Shown piece after piece: positions 1 to 5,580 of a stretch of 8,697 bases of DNA. The stretch covers positions 1 through 8,697 of the forward strand of contig JAGXIG010000039.1 of NCBI GenBank assembly GCA_024635815.1, written 5' to 3'. A program made the translations under genes and the position numbers. The DNA is from Salegentibacter sp. Lineage in GTDB: Bacteria; Bacteroidota; Bacteroidia; Flavobacteriales; Flavobacteriaceae. Each line of letters starts with the position of its first letter. Position 1 is the first letter of the stretch. Below the pieces are notes generated by a model that was given only the letters and a program-made list of their open reading frames with translations, ran no database searches and had not been told where the DNA came from.

Positions 1-1580
1 ACCGATCCTCCATAGAATTCAACCCCATCGTCTAATCCATTAAGAATGGCGATGTTTTCTATTGTTGTTCCAGATCCAACTGCGTAAAGTGAAAGCCCAT
101 TATATTGAGATTCTGAATTAATTTGCGCACCGGCATCAGATAAAATAAGATACTCAATAGAACCTGAATTATCTTCAGGATTATCACCTCCGTAGATAAT
201 TCCACCAACTTCAGCAGTTGCATCAATACCAGCTGTAGTTTCAGCATTACCTGCAATTACAAGTCCGCCCCAGCTTCCAGCTACACCGGAAGTAGAAGAC
301 ATAACTACTGGATTTTCTTCAGTTCCCTGAATATCTATCATAGCTCCTTTTTGAACAACAACATAAATGCTGGTGCTTTCGGTGTCGTTGTCACTTCTTG
401 CAGTAATTTTAGTTCCTGCAGGAATTGTTAAGGTTGCACCTTCTTCAACAGAAACTATACCGTTAATTATATATTCTGCATTCGCGTCTAATGAAAAATC
501 TTCGTCAATAGTTCCAGGAAGTACCGAAACGTTTCCACGATTGTCAACCCAATCAAATATTGAAGGATCTACGGTTTGTGCTTCAGAATAATCTAAATCC
601 AATTCTGCGGTAGCGCCATTCAGTTGAATTCCAGAAAGGTCAGTTCTTGATTCTTCAGCGATATCTAAAGCGGTATCGTATCCAGAAAGTGAAAGGCCAG
701 TAATAGTTGCACCAGATTGTGCTTTAAATTGTAAAGCAACACCACCGGTAGAAGAAACTGCAGTAAAGTTCTCAATAGTTGGATTTCCATTAACACCATC
801 AGCTTCAATTGCAGTAGAGAAATTTTCAATACTGTGTAGTACGTAAGTATTGGTAACTGTACCGTTCCAGCCTTCTGTCCAGTCTACAGCATCATCTTCG
901 TTGTTTTCTAAATAAAGATTGGTAGCAGAAACAGAACCTCCATAGAATTCAACTCCATCATCAGAACCGTTAAGGATCGCAATGTTTTCAATAGTTGTTT
1001 CGGAACCAACCGCGTAAAGTGAAAGTCCGTTGTATTGTGATTCTGAATTTATTTGCGCACCGGCATCAGAAAGTACAAGGTATTCAATAGAACCAGAATT
1101 GTCTTCAGGATTGCTTCCGCCATATACAATACCACCAACTTCAGCAGTAGCATCTACACCAGCGGTGCTTTCAGCGTCACCGGCAATTACAAGTCCGCCC
1201 CAGCTTCCTCGTTCACCGTTAGAAGATCTCATAATTACAGGAGCTGAAGATGAACCCTGAATATCTATCATAGCTCCTTTTTGAACTACGATGTAAACAC
1301 CTGTGGCATCTTCATCTGTATCTGCAACAATCTCGGTTCCTGCAGGAATGGTTAAGGTTGCACCTGATTCTACCGAAAAAACACCGGTAAGATTATAAGT
1401 TTCACTCGCATCTAAAACGCGGTCTTCTTCAATGCTACCATTAAGTTCGGTTCCTTCGGGGGTTGGGGTTGGATCGTCGTCATCCAGTCTTTCAAATTCA
1501 TCATCAGAGCTACAGCCTGTGATTGCCAGCCCGAATGCAAGGGCTAAAGTTGGTAAAAATCGGTTTTTAAAATTTTTCAT
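1..1580 (-). CDS. Surface-exposed beta-helix lipoprotein with tandem ~310-residue repeats (C-terminus outside window)
   Basis: This gene was read by translating the minus strand from the ATG at 1580-1578; 526 residues are visible without a stop and the 3' end lies beyond the left edge. Residues 1-22 form a lipoprotein signal peptide ending in AITG, with lipobox Cys23. CSSDDEFE follows, resembling the Ser/Asp/Glu-rich lipoprotein export signal that sends Bacteroidota lipoproteins to the cell surface. A low-complexity Asp/Pro/Thr linker (about 24-43) leads into Gly/Asn/Asp-rich beta-strand repeats typical of right-handed beta-helices, including the family-typical GSWGGLVIAG (125-134), DDGVEFYGGS (207-216) and DDAVDWTEGWNG (229-240). 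Residues 66-216 recur at 374-526. It lies 39 bp downstream of the TonB-dependent receptor on the same strand with no terminator between them, so it is probably the receptor's cotranscribed surface partner, placed like SusD but unrelated to it. The ligand is unknown. Homologues are often annotated only as hypothetical proteins. Confidence 0.88.
   Translation of the reverse strand, partial: MKNFKNRFLPTLALAFGLAITGCSSDDEFERLDDDDPTPTPEGTELNGSIEEDRVLDASETYNLTGVFSVESGATLTIPAGTEIVADTDEDATGVYIVVQKGAMIDIQGSSSAPVIMRSSNGERGSWGGLVIAGDAESTAGVDATAEVGGIVYGGSNPEDNSGSIEYLVLSDAGAQINSESQYNGLSLYAVGSETTIENIAILNGSDDGVEFYGGSVSATNLYLENNEDDAVDWTEGWNGTVTNTYVLHSIENFSTAIEADGVNGNPTIENFTAVSSTGGVALQFKAQSGATITGLSLSGYDTALDIAEESRTDLSGIQLNGATAELDLDYSEAQTVDPSIFDWVDNRGNVSVLPGTIDEDFSLDANAEYIINGIVSVEEGATLTIPAGTKITARSDNDTESTSIYVVVQKGAMIDIQGTEENPVVMSSTSGVAGSWGGLVIAGNAETTAGIDATAEVGGIIYGGDNPEDNSGSIEYLILSDAGAQINSESQYNGLSLYAVGSGTTIENIAILNGLDDGVEFYGGS
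3..461 (-). repeat. Lipoprotein internal repeat, copy 2 (residues 374-526, cut by window edge)
   Basis: This is the second copy of the beta-helix unit, starting with GIVSVEEGATLTIPAG, which matches GVFSVESGATLTIPAG in copy 1. It is in frame and shows no sign of decay. The window edge falls right after the DDGVEFYGGS motif, so the rest of the unit, and any further units, lie outside the window. Confidence 0.92.
933..1385 (-). repeat. Lipoprotein internal repeat, copy 1 (residues 66-216)
   Basis: This is the first copy of a duplicated beta-helix segment. It aligns to 3-461 with a period of 930 bp (924 bp beyond a two-codon indel near residue 94). By hand count, residues 98-216 match residues 408-526 at 101 of 119 positions. 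A block around LSDAGAQINSESQYNGLSLY is identical in protein and nearly so in DNA. Copy 1 continues to about residue 373 before the second unit begins. Confidence 0.92.
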
Positions 1581-1619
1581 AATTTAAGGTTTAAATAATT
1601 GAATGGTTAATATTTGTGG
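1581..1619 (-). other. Receptor-lipoprotein intercistronic gap (no terminator or clear promoter)
   Basis: This 39-bp AT-rich spacer separates the receptor stop codon from the lipoprotein ATG. There is no GC-rich hairpin followed by a T-run, and no convincing TAnnTTTG element. Two TTAACCA words with a 13-bp period are present but do not fit the 11-bp operator spacing seen upstream of the receptor. Cotranscription of the two genes is the simplest reading. Confidence 0.5.
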
Positions 1620-4418
1620 TTAAAATGAATAGTTTATTCCAAGGCTTAAAACTGAACCTCTGGTATAAGATCTTACAGTTTGGGTGGCTTCGATGCCGGT
1701 AGAACTGGGTCTAATATCCTGTACTCTTTCTATTTCAGGATTTAAAAGGTTTTGACCACGTAATTGGAAATCCCAATGATCTCCAAGACTTTTGCTTACT
1801 ATAAGGTCTAAGGTTACAAAGCCTTTTTCTATAATTTCATCGTTATAAAATACATCTCCCTGGTTTTGAGCTTCAGGCGCTCCAAGAGCATATATTTTAT
1901 CTGAAGCGTAATTTCCTACTACGGAAGCTCTAAATGGATTTTCTGATTCTGTAGAGAAGTTTAATGATCCGTTAAAGATCCAATCGGACGCTCCTTGCAG
2001 GCCGATCTCGCTTTTATTATTATATCTAAAAGTTCTAATAAAAGTTTCTCCATCAAAAACCTCTTTAAGACCTTGCTTGTGCCACATTCTTGAAGCGTTA
2101 AAAGCAACTTCCAGATCCAAACCTTCCGGACTTTCGTTATCAATAACATCCAGTCTGGTCTCAAGTTCCAACCCGTAAATATTTGCTTCTTCCCCGGCGT
2201 TGAAATAAGAGAACACACCTGCTGCGCCTCTATCTTGCACCTTATTGATAGGATCCTGAATATTCTTATAGAATCCAGTTAGGGAAACAAGCTGTCCAGA
2301 AGTCGGGAAAAATTCATATTTTAAATCGAAATTCAGGTTATTGGAAGCATCAAGGTCCGGATTCCCCCTAGTTACTTGACCGGTTTGAGATACATATTCA
2401 AAAGGAGCAATTTCCTTAAATTCCGGAAGGGTAATGGTTTTGCTAGCCGAAAGCCTGATATTTGAATTCTCGTTTGGAGAATATTTTAAATTTAAACTCG
2501 GATAGATGTTATTGTAAGATTGGTTTGAAAACTGTGGGAGGTTTGCCGGATAATTGTTTACCCTAAAATCTACATTAAGTTCATCTTCCTGGAATCTTGC
2601 TCCAAGGTTAACATTCCAATTATCTTTTCCATAGTTAAAGTTTACAAATCCACCATAAGATTGTAATTCAGCCTGGTAAAAATCTGGAGTAAGTTCGTTA
2701 ATTTGAAGGTTTCCACTTCTAAAGTTATCTATGGTAAAAACACTTGATAGATTATCTAAAGAAGTAGGATTATAAGTATTGGTTGGACGCTCTACAACTC
2801 CAAAAAAGCGGGAAACAAAATCCCTTTGTTTGTTACGGTAGCTTCCGCCAAAGTCTACAAATATGTTTTTGGTTTCCGCTTCCTCTTCAGTATCTGCAAA
2901 AGTAAACCTGTCTTCTACGAAAGCATTAATTTCGTTATCTTCAATTTTCTGGGAAGACTTTCTCTGTTGATAGCCGCCCATTCTTCCTAATTGAATGAAA
3001 TTTTCGCCGTCGTAATTCACTTCGTTTCTAATACGATTAGGCTCATCGGCATTAACAAGGTTGTATCCTAAACCCCAATTCAATTCATTTTTTTCTGAAA
3101 AATTATGGGTTCCGTGCAACTGATTAATCCATAACCTGGTTTGTTTGATATTCTGGTCACGAACAAACTGGTTTAGACCTTCGGCAGGACCGGTCTCTTC
3201 AAAAACAACACCTTCACCGTTTCTACCGCTTTCGTAAACTTCATCGGTAAGTTTATTTATAAAAAGGCTGGTCGCTTTAATTTCGTGATTGTCGCTAAGC
3301 TCATAGAGTACATCTAACATCCCGGTAGTATTATCGGTTTGAGTAAAATTCTCTACATCAGTAAAATAATCGTAACGGTTGTTGTTTCTATATTCGGTAA
3401 ACTCTCCTTCACGATATTCAAATTTGCTGGATTGTGACGCTGTTAAAAGTACTTTTAAGTCTTCGCCGAATTTCTTTCCAGCAGTTAAAGCATATCTTCT
3501 GTTAACAGGTGCATTTGCTGTTTGTGGATCCCAGGGTTGATTATATAAAGTATATTCAATTGGAATGTTTTGCTGGTGAAATCCGAAATAAGCGTTTTCC
3601 TGATTAGGGCTTACTTTAAAATCGGAAAACTGTCCTACCGCATTGGTGTTAACACCAAACCTGATTCCGAAATCTAGTTCTTCACTTCCAGTTAGCTCTC
3701 TGGATTCAATATCAATGTTTCCTGAGGCCTGATCTGCAGAAGAGGAAGGAGAAAAGGTCTTGCTAATTCCAACACTTTTAATAACACGGGTTGGGAAAAG
3801 GCCTAAATCTATATTCTTACGCTCTACATCGTCTGATGGGATAGGTAAACCGTTTAGCGTAGAGTAGAGGTAGCGATCCCCTAATCCTCTTACAAAAATA
3901 TCTCCTGAAGCTTCACTACTGGTAACTCCAGATATTTTGGTCGTTGCAGTACCGGCATCAGTAACCCCTATTTTGGCTAATTCCTGGGCACCAATACTTT
4001 CCTTTATTTGTATAGCGCTTTTTTGTTCTAAAAGTAAAGCGACTTCAGAATCCTGTCTTGAAACAGTAGAAATAACAACTTCATCTAAAGCTGCGGCGCT
4101 GGCTCCAAGTCCGGTATTAACTTCAGTAACTTTTCCTGCTACAACTTCAACATTTGGTATTTGTAAAGTTTCGTAACCTATAAAGCTAAATTCTACTGTG
4201 TAGGTTCCGGGCTCAATATTTTTTAAAGCATATAGCCCGTCAAAATCTGAAGTGGTTCCCTTATTTGTTTCTTTAATAATTACATTAGCAAAGGGTAGAG
4301 GTTGACCCTCCACTTCATTGTCAGATAATTTCCCGGCAATTGTACCGGTAGTTTCATCTTGTGCTTGCATTACCATACTTAGAAAAAGCAGGGTTAAGAT
4401 AGATAGATAATTCTTCAT
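1620..4418 (-). CDS. TonB-dependent outer-membrane receptor with N-terminal carboxypeptidase-regulatory-like domain
   Basis: An energy-dependent outer-membrane importer of 932 residues. Residues 1-19 are a Sec signal peptide (MKNYLSILTLLFLSMVMQA, then QDE). Residues ~25-105 form a carboxypeptidase-regulatory-like Ig fold, common in Bacteroidota receptors. A TonB-box-like EVVIST lies at 113-118. The plug spans about 130-245, with the motifs GDIFVRGLGDRY (172-183), LNGLPIPS (188-195) and SADQASGNIDIESREL (227-242). The rest is a 22-stranded-type beta-barrel ending in the terminal Phe usual for outer-membrane proteins (NYSF). It is shorter than typical SusC proteins and has no SusD neighbour. 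I chose the ATG at 4418 over the in-frame ATG at 4457 because the latter falls inside the promoter, gives no signal peptide at its start, and is absent from the duplicated promoter copy. It is followed by the beta-helix lipoprotein and is divergent from a two-component system. The substrate is not shown by the sequence. The operator-like repeat upstream suggests a phosphorus compound, by inference. Confidence 0.93.
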   Translation of the reverse strand: MKNYLSILTLLFLSMVMQAQDETTGTIAGKLSDNEVEGQPLPFANVIIKETNKGTTSDFDGLYALKNIEPGTYTVEFSFIGYETLQIPNVEVVAGKVTEVNTGLGASAAALDEVVISTVSRQDSEVALLLEQKSAIQIKESIGAQELAKIGVTDAGTATTKISGVTSSEASGDIFVRGLGDRYLYSTLNGLPIPSDDVERKNIDLGLFPTRVIKSVGISKTFSPSSSADQASGNIDIESRELTGSEELDFGIRFGVNTNAVGQFSDFKVSPNQENAYFGFHQQNIPIEYTLYNQPWDPQTANAPVNRRYALTAGKKFGEDLKVLLTASQSSKFEYREGEFTEYRNNNRYDYFTDVENFTQTDNTTGMLDVLYELSDNHEIKATSLFINKLTDEVYESGRNGEGVVFEETGPAEGLNQFVRDQNIKQTRLWINQLHGTHNFSEKNELNWGLGYNLVNADEPNRIRNEVNYDGENFIQLGRMGGYQQRKSSQKIEDNEINAFVEDRFTFADTEEEAETKNIFVDFGGSYRNKQRDFVSRFFGVVERPTNTYNPTSLDNLSSVFTIDNFRSGNLQINELTPDFYQAELQSYGGFVNFNYGKDNWNVNLGARFQEDELNVDFRVNNYPANLPQFSNQSYNNIYPSLNLKYSPNENSNIRLSASKTITLPEFKEIAPFEYVSQTGQVTRGNPDLDASNNLNFDLKYEFFPTSGQLVSLTGFYKNIQDPINKVQDRGAAGVFSYFNAGEEANIYGLELETRLDVIDNESPEGLDLEVAFNASRMWHKQGLKEVFDGETFIRTFRYNNKSEIGLQGASDWIFNGSLNFSTESENPFRASVVGNYASDKIYALGAPEAQNQGDVFYNDEIIEKGFVTLDLIVSKSLGDHWDFQLRGQNLLNPEIERVQDIRPSSTGIEATQTVRSYTRGSVLSLGINYSF

Positions 4419-4518
4419 TTCTGTGTTTAGTTCTCTGGTGCAAATTAACGGCAGCATTGTAAAGCCTCTGTTAAGCTGAAATTATGTATTTATGATTATA
4501 ATGTTAGCTTAAGGTTAC
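4242..4518 (-). repeat. Direct repeat copy A: receptor 5' end plus promoter (functional copy)
   Basis: This segment covers the first ~59 codons of the receptor and about 100 bp upstream. It recurs at 4544-4822 in the same orientation, offset by 302-304 bp, with 25 unrelated bases (4519-4543, including a run of six G) between the copies. Confidence 0.93.
4441..4475 (-). promoter_or_regulatory. Receptor promoter with Pho-box-like direct repeat
   Basis: On the minus strand the sequence reads CTTAACA-GAGG-CTTTACA (4475 down to 4458): two 7-mers with a 4-bp gap, giving an 11-bp period. Nine bases downstream lies TTAATTTG (4448-4441), a one-mismatch version of the Bacteroidota -7 element TAnnTTTG. 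A related half-site, GCTAACA (4508-4502), lies exactly 33 bp (three 11-bp steps) upstream. PhoB of Escherichia coli binds 7-mers with 4-bp spacers about 10 bp upstream of the -10 box, replacing the -35 element; no TTG -33 element is seen here. A PhoB-type regulator gene lies next door, so activation by it is a reasonable inference. The predicted leader is about 20-30 nt and has no strong Shine-Dalgarno sequence. Confidence 0.6.
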
Positions 4519-4543
4519 TAGGGGGGATTGTGCTTACATAACA

Positions 4544-4822
4544 AAAATCTGAAGTGGTTCCCTTGTTAGTTTCTTTAATAATTACATTTACAAAAGGATG
4601 AGATTGGCTCTCCATTTTATTGTCAGGTAATTTCCCCGACAATTTTACCGGTAGTTCCGTCCTGCGCTTGCATTACCATCCTTAAAAAATAGTAGGGTGG
4701 GTATAGCGAGATAATTCTTCATTTCTGTGTTTAGTTCTCTGGCGCAAATTAACGGCAGGTTTGTAAAGCCTCTGTTAGGCAGAAATTACATGTTTATGAT
4801 TATAATGTTAGCTTAAGGTTAC
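4544..4822 (-). pseudogene. Decayed duplicate of the receptor 5' end with its promoter
   Basis: The minus strand from the ATG at 4722 repeats the receptor start (MKNYLAIPTLLF). A one-base insertion in the signal peptide leads to a stop at 4645-4647 after 25 codons, and a second single-base insertion (CCCC for CCC, near 4634-4637) shifts the frame again. Read across the three frames, the fragment still matches the receptor: MKNYLAIPTLLF, then MVMQAQDGTTGKIVG, then KLPDNKMESQSHPFVNVI and so on up to GTTSDF, equivalent to residues 1-59. The homology stops there, inside the carboxypeptidase-regulatory-like domain, so no plug or barrel remains. By hand count the coding part is about 84% identical to the intact copy. 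The 100 bp upstream part is gap-free with 8 differences. It is either the stump of a second tandem receptor gene or a local duplication of the promoter and leader. The reading frame is broken, so I call it a pseudogene. Its promoter may still work. Confidence 0.88.
4745..4779 (-). promoter_or_regulatory. Second Pho-box-like repeat and -7 element in the duplicated promoter
   Basis: On the minus strand this reads CCTAACA-GAGG-CTTTACA (4779 down to 4762), then nine bases, then TTAATTTG (4752-4745). The upstream half-site GCTAACA (4812-4806) is also kept at 33 bp. Spacing is identical to the receptor promoter, with one change in the first 7-mer. It could send transcripts through the pseudogene into the real receptor gene, act as an extra binding site for the regulator, or affect the regulator gene, which starts 118 bp away on the other strand. 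Confidence 0.5.
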
Positions 4823-4896
4823 CAAAGAAGGTAGAGTTACTAAAGTTCAAATTTATAATTACTTTTACTTCATATTTACCAATTCAACCAAACCAA
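4823..4896 (+). promoter_or_regulatory. Upstream region of the response regulator gene (promoter not clearly resolved)
   Basis: A 74-bp AT-rich stretch between the end of the duplicated segment and the regulator ATG. TACTTTTA (4860-4867) is a one-mismatch TAnnTTTG candidate about 30 bp before the start codon, with no TTG at the expected -33 distance. A GTTACnAAAG word occurs twice, at 4818-4827 and 4836-4845 (18-bp period), straddling the repeat edge. No strong ribosome binding site is present, as is usual in this phylum. Confidence 0.3.
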
Positions 4897-5580
4897 ATGA
4901 AAAAAAAGGACATTAAAATACTACTGGTAGACGACGAGCCCGATATCCTGGAAATTGTGGGATATAATCTTTCTGCGGAAGGCTATCAGGTGATTACAGC
5001 AGATAATGGTGCCGATGCGGTGAAAATTGCAAAGAAGAAAAAACCACAGCTTATTATCCTGGATGTAATGATGCCTGAAATGGATGGGATTGAAGCTTGC
5101 GCACAAATAAGAAAGCTGCCAGAACTGGAAGAAACCATTATTGCCTTTCTTACCGCACGTGGGGAAGATTATTCTCAAATGGCTGGTTTTGATGCAGGTG
5201 CCGATGACTATATAACCAAGCCTATTAAACCAAAAGTGCTTGTTAGTAAAGTAAAGGCCCTTTTAAGAAGATTTAAAGACGACACGGCTTCCTCCAATAT
5301 TGTAAAAATTAAAGACCTTATTATTAATCGTGATGAGTATAAGGTGATTAAAAACGGAGAAGAAATTATTTTACCCAGAAAAGAATTTGAATTATTATCA
5401 TTATTAGCTTCTAAACCCGGAAAAGTCTTTAAAAGGGAAGATATTCTGGATAATGTTTGGGGTGCCGAAGTTATAGTTGGTGGGCGTACCATAGATGTTC
5501 ACATTAGAAAACTTCGTGAGAAAATTGGGGACGAATCTTTTAAAACAGTCAAAGGAGTAGGCTACAAGTTTGTTGTTTAA
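4897..5580 (+). CDS. PhoB/OmpR-family response regulator
   Basis: A 227-residue DNA-binding response regulator. The receiver domain (residues ~5-124) has the acidic pocket D12/D13, phospho-acceptor D56 in ILDVMMPEMDG, switch residue T86 in FLTARG, and K108 in DYITKPI. The C-terminal winged helix (about 133-227) carries GGRTIDVHIRKLREKIGD (195-212; recognition helix) and VKGVGYKF (218-225), as in PhoB and OmpR. All phosphorylation residues are intact. The ATG start is the natural one, followed directly by KILLVDDEPD. The stop overlaps the start of the histidine kinase gene by one base (TAATG), so the two form a cognate pair. The gene is divergent from the TonB receptor, whose promoter carries an 11-bp-period direct repeat suited to a PhoB-type dimer. 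Assignment to the PhoB branch rests on the partner kinase and the operator layout; general OmpR-family membership is certain. Confidence 0.93.
   Translation: MKKKDIKILLVDDEPDILEIVGYNLSAEGYQVITADNGADAVKIAKKKKPQLIILDVMMPEMDGIEACAQIRKLPELEETIIAFLTARGEDYSQMAGFDAGADDYITKPIKPKVLVSKVKALLRRFKDDTASSNIVKIKDLIINRDEYKVIKNGEEIILPRKEFELLSLLASKPGKVFKREDILDNVWGAEVIVGGRTIDVHIRKLREKIGDESFKTVKGVGYKFVV

Noticed and set aside
59..256. Minus-strand open frame of 65 codons inside the lipoprotein
   Set aside because: Wrong frame of the real gene; hydrophobic low-complexity translation without recognisable features.
367..591. Plus-strand open frame of 74 codons, and similar ones at 1030-1260 and 1053-1247
   Set aside because: They lie antisense to the lipoprotein, whose continuous frame, signal peptide and repeat structure explain the region. 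Their translations are Ser/Thr/Pro-rich shadows of the repeats.
1586..1613. TTAACCA repeated twice in the receptor-lipoprotein gap as an operator
   Set aside because: The period is 13 bp, not 11, and no promoter element follows; chance in AT-rich DNA is likely.
3937..4176. Plus-strand 79-codon frame antisense to the receptor
   Set aside because: Shadow of the plug and N-terminal domain coding sequence; no supporting start signal or homology.
4519..4543. Spacer with a G6 run as a phase-variation tract or insertion-sequence scar
   Set aside because: Six G is short for slippage control, it is outside the coding frame, and no inverted repeats or target-site duplications are visible.
4645..4722. 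25-codon minus-strand peptide in the duplicated segment as a real small gene
   Set aside because: It is the receptor signal peptide start run into a frameshift and stop; the downstream homology continues in other frames, so it is pseudogene sequence.
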